Shown here in pieces: positions 23,014 to 35,360 of a stretch of DNA of 64,000 bases (position 1 is the stretch's first letter; each line of letters begins with the position of its first letter). The notes beneath the pieces are model-generated. The model saw nothing but the letters and a program-made list of their open reading frames with translations. It ran no database searches and was not told the DNA's origin. Made by a program: the position numbers and the translations under genes. Source of the stretch: Gracilariopsis chorda (lineage: Eukaryota; Rhodophyta; Florideophyceae; Gracilariales; Gracilariaceae); the NCBI GenBank assembly GCA_003194525.1, contig NBIV01000103.1:124001-188000 (forward strand), in the 5' to 3' direction.

Positions 23014-24438
23014 ATGGGAGAGTCTGAAAGACGCATCACACACGGAAGCGTTTTCTTCTTACAAGGACGAGCGGGGACAGGGAAGACGTATCTCCTATCT
23101 TTGCTGACAGATATTGTTGAGCACGAAGGCCTATTGGTGCAGATAAAAGTCACGAAAGGTATTGTTGCTGCCCTATACGAAGGCGAAAGAACTTTGCATA
23201 GTTTGCTAGGATTGGGAGTTGATGAAAACAAAGATTCGCAGAGTAGAGAGCGTCGGACACTTTCCAAGTACGTAACACTATCACAGGGAGCAGAACTAGT
23301 ACGGAAGACTGTTTTGCTTGTAATGAATGAAGCTTCAATGTGCCCGAAAGTGCTCTTCAAGATTTTGAACACCGTACTGAAGGACTTAAGAAACTCTACG
23401 AAAGACTTTTAAGGCATGGTCGAACTTATGGCAGGCGATCATATGCAACTACTTCCAGCGGTTCCAAGAACGAGAGCAGTATCCGAAAGGGATGGAACAA
23501 TTCGTGTTATGCTAGTGAGTCTCCTACGGGAGCTTCAATGGTACTCTTGCGAGCTTTGGGACAGAAGAGTCAAACTTCTTCGCCTTACGGAACAGGTTTA
23601 TCAACAAGATGATCCAGCTTTTGCAAAAGATTTGTTCAGTCTTGGTCGTGGGACGTTTCCAGCATCTGCGAGGCTTCCACTCATGTCTACGTCAGATGTA
23701 CACCATGCATTGAAGTTGCTTTGGAAATGGTTTTCAATACGGAAGAAAGAAGATGTCAAGCTCAACCGATTGATTGTTGGGCTAACAAACTAATTAGTAG
23801 AGAAACATAACTGGAACGCATTGGAGTATTTCCCAGGAAAGGTGTTTCATTTAAAGTCTGCAACGACAATCGTTTCCAATCGAGGGCCAACCGGTGATAA
23901 CTTTCACACAAATAGTATCACTGGACCTAAAATGAAGTATAATTATGCTCCAACTGGAGACCCGCGCCATCATTTGAAACTATAGGTGGGTGTTCCTGTT
24001 ACAGTGACTCAAAATGTACTTCATCCGCACTTGCTGAATGGAAAGATGTTTATCGTTACCAGCATTTCTCGCAGAGTGATTCGACTTTCGGGCATTGATG
24101 AATATGGAGAAATTCAGCAAAGCTTTTTACTGCACCGCATTGAATTTGTTCTTTAGTTTACAGATTTGAAAATCAAACGTCAACAGTTTCCACCCAGATT
24201 GGCATTTGAAGCAACTGTGCATAAAGCGCAAGGTCAAACTCTGAAGAAACTGATAACTGGCTTTCGAACAAACTTTTTTTCGCCGGGTGAGGTCCATGTT
24301 GGACTTTCGCGTGTGAGAACATCCGATGATATGTTACTGCTGCATAGTGAAGACAAGATACCCCGAAATGCGCACGATTTTCATCCAATGCCGATGAGCA
24401 TCAAAACCCCTGTTCTACAAGAAGCTGTGACTTTGTAG
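23014..24438 (+). pseudogene. Helitron A, Pif1-type helicase
   Basis: Superfamily 1 helicase that would unwind the displaced strand. Walker A is FFLQGRAGTGKTYLLSLL (about 23050-23105). The Walker B position reads VLLVMNEASMCP with asparagine in place of the usual aspartate. ELMAGDHMQLLPAV is helicase motif III (about 23420). The C-terminal motifs V and VI are FEATVHKAQGQTLKK and EVHVGLSRVRTSDDMLLLH (24200-24350). Stops split it into at least three pieces (23014-23412, 23416-23793, 24166-24438), so it is not functional. Confidence 0.8.
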
Positions 24439-24517
24439 AGGAGCGTCATTAGTTTGACACAGTTTACTTTATGCGTAAACCAAATTTTGTGCGGTTATCT
24501 TATGCAAACTTTTGGCC

Positions 24518-24534
24518 GCGGCGCGAAGCGCCGC
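24518..24534 (+). repeat. 3' terminal hairpin of Helitron A
   Basis: Perfect 7-bp stem GCGGCGC-GAA-GCGCCGC with a GAA loop. Helitrons end a few bases after such a hairpin. Here the end is probably in or just after GGCCACTT (about 24547-24554). Confidence 0.7.
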
Positions 24535-24729
24535 CTGCGGCTGAAGGCCACTTTTCTTTGTTGTCCCTTAAACATCCCTCCTTAACACTCGATTCAACGT
24601 AGTTCTCGAATCCCCTTCTTTTCTCTACCTAGGCCCCTTCGCCACCGCAGCAGTGAGGGGCCGACCCACCTCTAACCAAAAGTCGATAGTGATTGTATTA
24701 CTGACCAGCTTCGTAACGGCACCAGTGGC

Positions 24730-26650
24730 ATGGCCGCCCAACATCGTTCTCCTGCACAACTTGAAACATCTCTTTTAATCTGTGAATCACTCTATTACAG
24801 GCAAGTAAAGCTACAACATCACTTCCAGAACCGAGTTGATGGCTTCAATTGCGGAGTATACAAAAGCATAACTGTGGGCTGTCTTTCTCCTAAATCACCG
24901 ATCGCCTCCATCTCCACAGCTGGCCCATCTCTGGCTCTCTCGACTGCATGAAGACAAAAAAAAAGCTTTTCCATGAAAGCCACTCTGACGGACTACGCCA
25001 TACAATCTATCGCAAACTCGCACGCCCCCTCCCAGAGCGGCTCCCTCCCCGGCACTGCACGCGAGCTACTCGGAATACATTGAGATGCTGCACCAAGCCG
25101 ATACCTCCGGAATGGTCGGATGGTTTTTGGTACATGGAAAGAATCATCTTACTCGGAACTGGCAAACACGATTGAACTGACTCTGTTCGCAGTGACAAAA
25201 TCGCCCAAAGAAGATATCGTGGCCTCGCGTCCAGAATTCACTCATGCCCGACCCACCACACACACCGCTGCCGGACCCAAGAATATTTGAGAAGATCTCT
25301 ACAGGGAACCAGCGCATATCTGGCTTCTGTATGGACGTACAAAACATGTTCCATAACATCACGCTGAAAACCGAATTGGCCGCCCTGTTTCCCATGCGTA
25401 AAGTGTGCTGCTCGAACCTCCCTAAATAACTCCGAGTCACTCTTTGCTAGCGATTCGGAATCGACAGCACCCGCGGCGTCATCATGCTCCGCCCGTGCCA
25501 AGCAACGCTACCCATGGGCTTTGAATGGTCAGTTCACATCGCTCATAAATTTTCTGGAGCCTTGCTTTAGAAGGTTTTTCACATTTTCCGAGAGTCGCGC
25601 GTCGCACCAAGCAGAAGTACAGTATTTTTCACTCTCAAAAGCGAAGGCGGACCATGCTGTATGGAGCAGTGACGCGACGCTCTTCTCCACATAATCGGCG
25701 ACATATCCGTTGTTGCCGCGGGTTGGAGCGACCAAGACATGATCGCACTACAAAGAAATGTACGAAGCGTCTTTTCATCAGCAAACCTTCCTATTAAGTA
25801 TTCAAAGTCCTGCAAGCCGGACGACATCGTCAAAGATTTTCTTCCCCTTATTGGTTGTTTGTGGGACTTAGCGCATCATCAGGTAAAGCCTGAACGAAGC
25901 AAGTTAGTGATGCTGGCGCACCAGTCACGAGAGCTTGCCACGTCATCCTCCATCTCGTTTTCTGATTCGGGATCATTCCTTGGCTGGGCTATATGGTTTA
26001 CATAACTGAAGAGACCCATTTTATTAGTGATGAACGCCATTTTTCGTGTACTGGAACCACTGCAGGGTATGGAATCGGTTGTAATCCATCCAGCAGTACG
26101 CAAAAAAGTATTGCTTTTACAGAGCCTATCTCCCTTATGCTCCATGCAGTTCAACATAGCGATATGCAACACAATTGTTTGTTTCGATGCCTCTCCAATC
26201 GAGGAAGCAGTTATGTATGCATCTATTAGCATGTCTGTATGCCAGTATCTTTGGGAGCGTTCTCAACCTCAACCAGTGTTTTCTGACCACAGTATCACAA
26301 ATGACCCTCTTGTCCTGGATGAAATTACCTTGCGGATATACAAAGAAGCGTTATCGAAACCGGCCGGTCACATGCGATGGAAAAGAGATGAACGGATAAA
26401 TACGTTAGAAATGTCCACTGAGGTGCTAGCGGCAGAGGTTTTCAACCGTAAGCATATTCGAAACCATCGTGTCATTGTCTTTACAGATTCAAACGTAAAA
26501 GAATGGGCTTTAGAAAAGGGGCGCTGATATTCAGTTCCCTTGCACTTCGATGCTGTCGTTTTGCGGCATTTATCTAAGCGTACAATCTGCAGTTTGGATT
26601 CATTCATATGCCATCGAACTTGAATGTGGCTGACGGACCAGCACGGAATT
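24730..26650 (+). pseudogene. YR-type reverse transcriptase and RNase H fossil
   Basis: Fossil coding DNA on the plus strand. Readable parts, in order, are an RT-like segment near 25,320 (CMDVQNMFHNITLKTELAAL), a thumb-like segment near 25,820 (DFLPLIGCLWDLAHHQVKPE), an RNase H-like DASP segment near 26,190 (VCFDASPIEEAVMYASI), INTLEMSTEVLAAEVFNR with VIVFTDSN near 26,395-26,500, and an ending near 26,620 (MPSNLNVADGP) like the H-x-N-x-AD-x-x-SR ending of YR retroelements. These point to the DIRS/Ngaro group. It is broken many times. It may belong with the recombinase at 14.8 kb, with Helitron A between them. Confidence 0.65.
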
Positions 26651-26659
26651 TTCATTCTT

Positions 26660-28770
26660 TAAGCCTTACTGCTATTCGCAGCAGATCTTGTGATGACTTT
26701 GGAATCAAATACTGGGTTAGGGCACGTTGTTGTTTTAGGAAGTTGCTGTTTGTAGCTCAGTTCTACTGAATACAGGAAGGAATGATTATGTTTGCCCTTC
26801 ACACCTGACCAATAATAAAGATCGAGCAAAAGCTATCTTGAAGCCAAAAGTAAGTAAGTATAATTGAAGGAGAGTACCGAATGCAATCTCTACTCGGAGT
26901 TCCATTGTAATGAAGAGAATTGCAATGCAACTATCTCTAATTCTACCTCTCACTTGATTTCTATATTTGAGCAGTCATTTGCGTTAAAACGAACAATGCG
27001 TGCTGCTCTCGTCTCTGGACAATGATTGACCTTCAAAAGAGCTCACTCAATCAAGGAATACACCAGAACTAGCAATCAGTGTAGCTGTTTGACAATCTCT
27101 CCAATGACGGGCTCTATGGCGCTGGCACGGCGGTAAGCGAAATCCGTAAACGGTAGTTTCCGATTGGTCGTACGATACTACAAAGGTAAAGGGTAGAATA
27201 GACTTAGAAGACCAGAGGTGACAACAGCCTCTGTACGCAGCCAGACACGGACAACCATGTTTCCCTTTATCCCTCATCCTTCTCTTGGTCTACGTCCTAT
27301 TTTGAAGTAGAGTCCGATACGGTCCGGTAGGTACCCTAAATAGAATTATTCGGACTAACGAAACGGTTTCGAAACAACTATCGAAACAGGAGCGCCGACG
27401 TAAGTATAGCCTCCAGCCACACATGCATACCCCGTCCCCTTGCGTAGGTGCTCCAACACGGAAGAAAATCTTCACCAAGGAGATAAGTGACGAGAAAAAC
27501 AATACTTTGTGGTAGCATCAGCTACATAGTAGGGTATGTAACCCGGAGATTTAAACCCGGGACCTCCCAATTGGCACCTGCCACGTAGCATGCGCCATAT
27601 AAATACCGGTCGATCAGCTTCTAGCTGCCAGTGAGAACTGGCCTGTGACAAAAACCGGCGTGGCCGACGTGGTTTGCTATAGCTCATCCACAAATATCGC
27701 AAAACTCAGGGGGTTCCCTACGGTGGAGAAGAGAAGCGTTCCGGATTCTGTGCCGTACGCCTCCGTTTTTGCATATTTTTGAACCGGAAACCAAGAACAG
27801 AGAGCAAGAGCGGATAGCCTTTTAGTATTTAAGCAAAGTCCCTCACCGATGCGGGTATACAACCGTGCAATATACTGTCGCACATGGTGCAAACCATAGT
27901 GGCAAGGCGAGTAGAAATTCTGATACGGTATTAAGTATTGTACATCAAATGTGAAATCATGCTAATTGTATGCCATCGAGTACCTAATGCGTGTAAAAAA
28001 TTATTGAAGATACGAGTAAAGCATCAAGCGAAAGATCGAGAGCATTTATGCGCAAACACTGACTGATCGTATAAAGCTGCGAATAAGACCAAAAGCGGGT
28101 ATACCAAATACAAACCGACTGAGTTATGATCACAGAAGCAGGGCGAAAGTGGCTATGCCGAAACGCAATTGTCCGAACGTATAACATATTGCGTATGGGT
28201 GGTAAGCCACTGTGACGTAACGAAAACATTCCAAATCGCGTTAGGGGTTAGTCATCTTGGTCAAATGATCAGTAAAGTTCAGACCACTGCCGATAAAACT
28301 GATATGGGAAATCTGTTCCGAGTGGTATCCTTTGCGTGTAGTCACGACGTCAATCATCAATCTCTTCTCCGAAGACCGAGACCCTTTATCGATAATGTCA
28401 AACAGAAACTTAGAGTCCGTAAGTAGACAAACCTGAATAGATCCCCCTGCAGAGGGTTTTCTGGGGACCCTATATTTTTTCTCAGTTGCACCGCCGATCC
28501 ATATATGTTCATAATTAACGTTTCTCTAGACAGGTAGCACCGTTTATGAGTTTCGATTGGCTTAGCACACCGGAAGTAGACATGGAACACGAGGTGTTTT
28601 CTGCACTTGTGAGCAAGGATATGTAGGGGTTTTTGGTAATGATACATTCATTTATTTATACATTTATTTATTTACTACAGTAGGGAAGCTATACTACTTA
28701 GGGCGCCGGCCTCGCGGCAGTCGCTTGAATAAGTCTTCCCCAACAGGGGTTTCTCGTCCAAGGATCTTAG
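26660..28770. other. Stretch without a recognised gene
   Basis: Only short, unremarkable open frames on both strands. A tRNA-like segment near 27536-27640 is listed separately. AT-rich simple sequence (repeats of ATTT and TTTA) occurs near 28,650-28,675. Confidence 0.4.
27536..27640 (-). repeat. tRNA-like segment, possible SINE head or pseudo-tRNA
   Basis: On the minus strand, GGTCCCGGGTTTAAATCTCC matches a tRNA T-arm with B-box (GGTTTAAATC). About 40-70 bases upstream come GGCGCATGCTACGTGGCAGG and CCGGTATTTATATGGCGC, which resemble the anticodon and D-arm part of a tRNA. The pieces are in tRNA order but spacing is loose. A minus-strand T-arm also pairs CCCGG with CCGGG. It fits a tRNA-derived repeat better than a functional tRNA. 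Confidence 0.35.
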
Positions 28771-28779
28771 CTTTGACCT

Positions 28780-29600
28780 TTCATGCCTTCGGCGCTACTC
28801 AACTTCTCCCTGGAGGGATACCCCGTTGTGTATGGACTCGTTAACCCCCTTGCTCGACAACTAACCAATCTCAGTGATATCACACATCGATTGTGGTTTC
28901 ACCCGTCTATACGGCTTATAACTCGGCAGTGCCAAACTTCCCAGAGCCACGTTCGTGACTCCTTGACGTTTTTCTTGTCTCAACTTTATTTCCCTTTATT
29001 TCTCTTCACTAAAATCTTTATTTAGGGTACCTCCCGCTATCTGCGGCTCATACGAACACTTTTCGTATGTTTGCCACCGTGTAGGCATATTTCCTCTGGT
29101 TTTTGTGATAAACCGCAGTAGCTGGCTTCTTCGCCCTCCTTCCTGCGCTCGTCGCGAAGGGTGACCTCAGCTTTCAACCCACTCCGCCGTGTCCTCCCTA
29201 TAAGGGCTTCTTCAACTGGTTGAACCTCGTGATAGGAAGTTCCCAAACATCTTCGTGGTGTTTCCAGTAGCTGGGCATTGCACTAAAGAGTTGCATCCAG
29301 GCTTAGAAGTCTACTTGCGCGGGTATCTCTCTAGGAGGTTTGTTTTCAATTATCTGAGAGGACTCTGTGCTTTCCGTTTGAACGGTTTTTTATGTCGAGA
29401 AATCCCTCGGAAGCACAGCTTGCGATCACAGCCAGCCGCTCTCACCATGGTGGCGATCGTCCAGATGATCAGTTTATTTGAAAGATTCTGATCAGAGCTG
29501 GATTTACCCTGACCGCCAAGCTTGCTTCCCTACGGACGGGCCAAGAACCGTAAATATGGAACCAATCACCAGCTTTGCTGTAAAACTTGACCCGCAGTGC
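28780..29600 (+). pseudogene. Possible N-terminal RT fragment of a YR retroelement
   Basis: Near 29255-29400 the plus strand reads LHPGLEVYLRGYLSRRFVF and then NYLRGLCAFRLNG. This resembles the lead-in segment of YR-type reverse transcriptases (L-x-x-HP-D-x-x-F-V-x-Y-L-x-x-G-L-x-x-G-F-x-I-G). No further RT motif follows in frame. Treat as a weak fossil call. Confidence 0.3.
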
Positions 29601-30640
29601 TGGGCCGCCTGCAGCAGCAGCTGCTGTAGCAGTGAGTCCCCTGCCCTTTAAGGCTGTTGAGAAAAGCCAGGTTGCTTCCCTGAACGAGCAAGTCCACTGC
29701 TCACAACATCCTTATCAGGAAATTTAGCTCCTCCGTGGAGTGATGGAGGCGAACCCTGTAAAACATGTAGCCGAGGGTCTCCGTCTGATACGAACAGATG
29801 TCAAATTCTTGCTGTAATGTTTTTGTGGGTGTTACGAACAGAGGTGCAATGGTTGAAATGGTTGGAAGTGGATGTTGATGATCTTAGTTGAAGTTCGGAG
29901 CATCCATTTGGGTTTATGTAGAGGGTCTAGCGTAGTTTTATCAGTGCCACTAGTCAATTAGAAATCGTTTGAGTTTAACGGGTATGCTTGGTCTTCTTGT
30001 TGGCCCCCATATGTGGGTGGTTTACCAAGTTCAATGCCAGATCTAGTCATTTGATGACTTGGCAAATTTCTTAGCGCTGATGATTTGTTCTATGACTTGG
30101 CAAGGATCAGCAGCAGACAGCGTCCTGATAATCTGGCATGAATCCATGGTGCCCGTTATGACATGGAACGGATCTCGCGGGCCTCTTTCATGACCATTTG
30201 ATCATTGCTGTATCATGTGAGGTGTTGGTCGACGTTGTAAGTAGTAGGCCACGTGTAATTTGGAGCCACTTTTCCACATGGTCAGCCCGAACTTCTCTGA
30301 CATAGGCATGTTTTCGTGTCATACGGACAGCGAAAGATGTCAACTTGACTCTGAGGCCAGGTAGACATGTCAAATAGGTAGCCAATCTCTTCAGGAGATC
30401 TAGTAAAATAAATCTAGAAACAGTGGACACGTTAAAACTGATGATGGAGCTAATTATACTCAAGAAAAGGTAAACAGTAACCAAATGTAGCATCACTCTC
30501 TTCTAACAGTAGAGTCCACCCAATTCATAAGTAATCATAACAAAGATTTCCTTAGACTCTCACAAATCCAGATTCTGGAGAAACTGGGATCTTTTTTCGT
30601 TGAAATTAAGCCTCCAGTGTGAACGGAACTTGACTTTCAT
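29600..30640. other. Stretch without a recognised gene
   Basis: No convincing coding sequence. Includes a short run of GCAGCAGCAGCTGCTGTAGC near 29,610, a small GCAGC-rich inverted repeat. Confidence 0.35.
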
Positions 30641-31057
30641 CTTCCAAGCGGTTCAAGATCTCACCATTTTCCTCTGTCAAACTTCGGTCACCAGTGAGGT
30701 GTTCGTAACGTGCAATCACGTAGTAGGAGACATTCATTTCAAATATATCTTCTAAAATCGTCTGAGCTCCGCCATCATAGTTGAAGAAAAGTCGGTGCTG
30801 AAGTATGTCGTTCTTGTGTGTGTAGAAAGCTCCATGATGTTGAGCAAATGAAAAGCATATATGGAAGGGTGCCCTGTAAAGACGTACCTAATTGCTTCGA
30901 TGTTAGTGATTTCACCCATTCACTTATACAGTGACCTTCCACCGAGGTTGATGTTGTTTTGGAACTCTTTCTTGCCTTGAATATCGGTGTTCATATTCAT
31001 CCTGAGGGTTTATTGATACTGGAATGCTTAGTTTCTTCTCGGTAGGATTTCGTTCGT

Positions 31058-31576
31058 CTACGTATACTGCCGAAGATGTGCTTTGCATTTCATGAGGCCT
31101 TTCTTTTTCATCCGACTGTTCTCATGACTTGGATATCCGAGCCATTTGAAAAGAAATTCAAATCGTCTGGCCCTTTTTCTGTGGTTGGCAATACATTCTA
31201 CTTCATATTCTTCTGTCCCATCCTTCAATGTTACTCGGGTTTGATGACCTGGATCGGGACGAATTGACTTCTCTTCTCTGTAAGGTTTCAGAACACTTGC
31301 GTGGAACATGTCATGAATCGTTGACTTCAGTTTATGGCTTAAGTATAGACGAACTGTTACTGGGCCAAGTTTTTCTGTTATCTTGAATGGCCCACAGTAT
31401 CGAATTTGTAGCTTAGACTTCTTTCCCATGTGGTCCGCATTGAGGTTTTTTGTGGACAATATGACTTTTTGTCCACCTTTCAGTGTGCAAAGGGATCGGG
31501 TCTTGTCGGTGTATGACTTGGAGTAACGATATTGTATTTCAATCTGTATTCTTGCTTCTCTTATTGTTTGTTTCAT
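31058..31576 (-). pseudogene. Integrase C-terminus and chromodomain of element D
   Basis: Reads GQKVILSTKNLNADHMGKKS, then RYCGPFKITEKLGPVTVRL and STIHDMFHASVLKPY, the standard integrase C-terminal segment of Ty3/gypsy elements (K-L-x-x-R-x-x-G-P-F and HDVFHVSxLKPY). EYEVECIANHRKRARRFEFL and FKWLGYPSHENS follow as the chromodomain. Confidence 0.88.
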
Positions 31577-32572
31577 GGTTCTTCAAACGTGAGAACTGCA
31601 TCATTCTCTGAGATGAGAGTATCGAGCGCTAGTGCTCTTGAATCGTCACCATATGTTAGAATGAATGGTGTACTCTTTGTATTTTAGTTCTTTGACAAGT
31701 TGTATGCGAATTCAAACTCTATGAGGTGCTCATCCTAACTGATTTGCTTGAGCATGACGTATGTTATAATCATTTTTTCACTTTTTCTGTTCATTACCAC
31801 ATGTTGACCATCTGTCTGTGGATGATATGCTGTTGACGTCCTTATCTTAGTGCCGATGAGACGTAACAGTTCTTTCCAAAAGTTGCTCATAAAACTCTTT
31901 TCCTTGTCAGAGATAATACCTTCGAAAAGGGCATGATGTCTAAATATGTGTTTAAACTAGAGTTTTGCAGTCTGAACTGCAGTGACATTCAATGCGGTTG
32001 GAATTATTCTGATCAAATTGGATAGACGGTCTACTACTACGTGCAATGCAGTATTCTAATGTTTCGTTTTGGGAAGGGGTGTGATGAGTTCCATGGTAGT
32101 CTATGCCCACTACCTTTTCGTCAGAGGTAGTGGCTGTAGTGGAACCTGTGGATTTGTGGTTCTTGATTTCGTTTCTTGACATTTCAGACATGAGTCGACG
32201 TATTCTTTAATCGTTTGGCGTAACGAGTTCCAGTAATCTAGCCTCAGAATCTTTTCATATGTCTTTTTGGAAGCTACCTGTCCCGGTACAGGTTTCTAAC
32301 GGTTTTCTTGAAGCATCTTCAGTCTTATGTGAACTTTCTGTACGCAGGTTCGTCTTTCTTTGTACAAGAATCCATTTTGTTGGTTAAATGGGCCCTGTAG
32401 TGATTTGTATAAGTTTATAAACAGTTTGTAGTCTAGATATCCGTTAAAGAATGCGAGTGTATCTTGTTTAAGATAATTCACCAAGCTGGGATACCCCATT
32501 GACTATCGAAGTTTTTTAAAGTGCTCCCTGGAGTAATGACGGGTACATCACTTCATGCGTTTTAGCATATTT

Positions 32573-33046
32573 TCAGTATATTGAAAGGGCATCTGCGACA
32601 AAGTTGGTTTTTTCTCTGATCATCTGAAAAGAAAAGTCAGACTCCACGATTTTTTCCAGCCAGCGTATCTGTCTTTCAGATAGGTTCGGTTGACATTCAA
32701 TATAGTGGTCTGTACATATCGTGAACGTTGGACCATGAAAGTACATTCTCCATGCTCGTAGCGTGTCCATTACTCCCAACAGTTCTCTCTCATGGGAAGC
32801 ATAACGTTGTTCTGCTGCGTTCAATGTTCTTGACGACAATGCTACAAATCGTTTAACATTATTTTGAACCTGTTCTATGAATGCTACAATGACGTATGGA
32901 GAAGCATCAGTAGTAACGATAATGGGTAGTTTCGGGTCAAAGTGTCTGACTACTGGGGTTCTCGTTATAGCTTTCTTCAGAGGCTCAAAATTTTCAAATT
33001 TTTCTTGATTACATTCAAACTCAGATTTTCCCCATATCTTAGGCAA
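32573..33046 (-). pseudogene. RNase H of element D
   Basis: Shows LPIIVTTDASPYVIVAFIEQ, FVALSSRTLNAAEQRYASHE with RELLGVMDTLRAWRMYF, and FTICTDHYIECQPN, then the end REKTNFVADALSIY, all in the order of Ty3/gypsy RNase H. The first aspartate (TTDAS) and the TDH motif are visible. Confidence 0.88.
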
Positions 33047-33059
33047 AGGTTTTCAAACT

Positions 33060-33800
33060 GTGGAACTGTTCTTTAATAAATCTTGGGTAATAGTTTACTA
33101 ACCCGAGAAATGCCTGGACTTCGGTTTTGGTTCTCGTTGTGCTCCAATTCAAGATTGCATCAACTTTCTGTGCCTTGACGGATATACCTTCTGCATTCAC
33201 GAGGTGTTATAGGTACTCGGCTTTCTATTTCATGGGTTAGCAATTTGAAAGCTTCCCATAAAGCTTGTGCTGACGCAGTTTGTCTAGTAGACATCTGAGA
33301 TGTTTGAGATGTTCCTCTTCTTTTGTACTATATATAATTATGTCATCTAGATATACTAGAACTAACATATCTAAGTACTATCTTAATACGCTATTGAACA
33401 GGCTCATGAATAAAGCTGGCGCATTGTTAAGACCGAAGGGAAGTACAAGGAACTCAAAGTGACCATATCTTATACAAAATGATGTTATAGGAACCGACTG
33501 CTCAGAAAGCCTTATGTGATGATACGCTAAACGGAGATATATTTTAGAGAGTATTCTGGCTTCATTTAGCTCATCGAATATATTATCAATTCGGGATATA
33601 GGATAGCTGTTCTTCACCGTTAGTTGGTTCAAACCTCGGTAGTATATGCATAGCACTAACAACTCATTCTTTCTTTCGACAAACAGTACTGGCGCACCCC
33701 ATGGACTTGAGCTTGGTTGGATGAAATCCTGTTGAAGTAGTTTGTCAAACTGCTTTAGCAGTTTTCTAAGTTCTTAGTCCGAAATTCAACATAATTCATT
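33060..33800 (-). pseudogene. Reverse transcriptase of element D
   Basis: Open piece at 33378-33662 reads VLCIYYRGLNQLTVKNSYPI, RIDNIFDELNEARILSKIYL, and RLAYHHIRLSEQSVPITSFC, then YGHFEFLVLPFGLNNAPALF, the central RT motifs of Ty3/gypsy. Other RT segments flank it. Fossil. Confidence 0.85.
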
Positions 33801-34599
33801 CTTAAGTGGTGTAGAATCGCGTAGTATGTAGATGTTAAAACCTTTTTCTCGTTTTGGTGGTAGTCCTTTTGGGAGTTTACCGGGGAACACATCTTTTTAA
33901 TCACCTAACAACTACTTGAGCTTGGGTGCTTATACTTCTGTTTCTTCTAGGTCATTTCGTGGTCGTACAAAAACGGCAAATACTGGTAATATGTTCTGTA
34001 TAAATATCTTGATAGTATTGCTTGTTGTCATTCTGTTGTTACTTTTCCATGTAGGGTGAGTAAAAGCTTGTTCGTTTTCATAAGGAAATGATATGAAGGT
34101 TGTTCAGCGGTTGAAGTAAGGGTTGTGCTGGTACAGCCAGGTTTTTTCGAGCAATGCTTCATATCCGTACAATAGGGAGATTGCAAACCGTGTTTTCTCT
34201 TTGGTTTGTCCCACTTCCAATGTGACACCTTCTACATCATTCTATTCTTGAATGGTAGTTGATTCAGTCGCCATATCTGCATGTTAGTTCGTTTTGATTG
34301 TTGGAATTCAAACGAATATAACGAAAGATTTAGAAAGGTAGCTGCTCTCGGGTCCATTATCAAACAACAGTTCACAAATGTTTCCGTTTACGCGTACTTG
34401 GGCACGTAACAGTCCTTGAGAAGGAATTTCAAAAGCAGGACGCGAAGTTTGACGTCAAAATTCCGTCTTTCTTGTGCTTTAATCTTTTACTCGCGCTCGG
34501 GTTGTAGCATTGGAGATGCAGTGGTATCGGATCACCGAATGATGAGTTAAGTCGAGGACGACATTCATAGCTTTTGGCTACAGTACATGGCTGTACAGC

Positions 34600-35360
34600 G
34601 AGGTTTAGGAAAGGAACCCCTTTATGGAAGAATGTGAACTAAGTGTAGTAAGTTTTGGTACTGTAGTGGGCCTCCACTAATTATTAGTTTTGTCCTACTT
34701 TATTTATTGTTAATTTAGTTAGTGGAGAGCCACACATTTAGGCATTACAGTCAAACTACTGCATGGCTTCGCAGCCTAGTAAAGGGCGACCTGCCCAGGT
34801 GAGGGAGGCGAAGGCCAACCAACACCCCCAACTCAAGACCTTTTGGTCAGACCGTGAGAATCCTAAGTCGTATTCGACACAAGGGCACCTATAGCATCAG
34901 TCCTTAATTGCTTCTGAGCTATAGCTCTTTGTTCCGAGGATACCCTCACGTGTCGTACAGCTGACTGTGTATGTTTTGTTATTCTGTTTGTTGTTTTGTT
35001 GTGTTTGCCACAGGATCATCTGATATTGTTATCTTTTGGCTACGCTGGGTCTCCGCTCTCGGACACATTACTCACACACGTGATTCTCTCACTACTGGTG
35101 CTCACACCGTGGTACTGTCTTCTAGCCCCGTCGCTCGCAAGGCGACACCCACAACCGTGGTTCGTTTGTGGCTTTCCACCCCGCTACCGAGGCCGTACAG
35201 GCATTAGGGGAATACCAAACTGGTTTCCCGTGCATTCTTTGACCTTGATATTAGTCGTTAAAATATTGTTTGGTATTATGGGTACGATGGTTTTGACTGG
35301 AACTGACAACAGGTCGGTGAGTTCCTCTGGCCTTTTTTGAGCAACGCAGATCGTTTGCCC
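34600..35360. other. Stretch inside element D without retroelement match
   Basis: Contains an AT-rich run (TTATTTATTGTTAATTTAG near 34,699) followed by ordinary-composition DNA. A plus-strand open frame at 34996-35340 has no recognised motif. It could be a solo LTR or a foreign insertion. Confidence 0.3.

Larger units (their letters stand above)
19660..24553 (+). mobile_element. Old Helitron (Helitron A), heavily broken
   Basis: Rolling-circle DNA transposon remnant on the plus strand. It carries a Helitron-type N-terminal region, a Rep (HUH) nuclease with histidine and tyrosine motifs, and a Pif1-type helicase, then a 3' hairpin at 24518-24534. After the hairpin comes CTGAAGGCCACTT, close to the end GGGGCCACTTG of the Helitron at 62.8 kb. 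The 5' end was not found and may start up to 0.6 kb before 19660. The protein differs strongly from the Helitrons at 56.7-64 kb, so this is a separate lineage. Many stops and shifts separate the readable pieces. Confidence 0.85.

Noticed and set aside
34971-35340. Leucine-rich plus-strand frame that looks like a membrane protein
   Set aside because: No start context, no homology recognised, and it lies in a possible insertion within an old retroelement; T-rich DNA gives such frames by chance.
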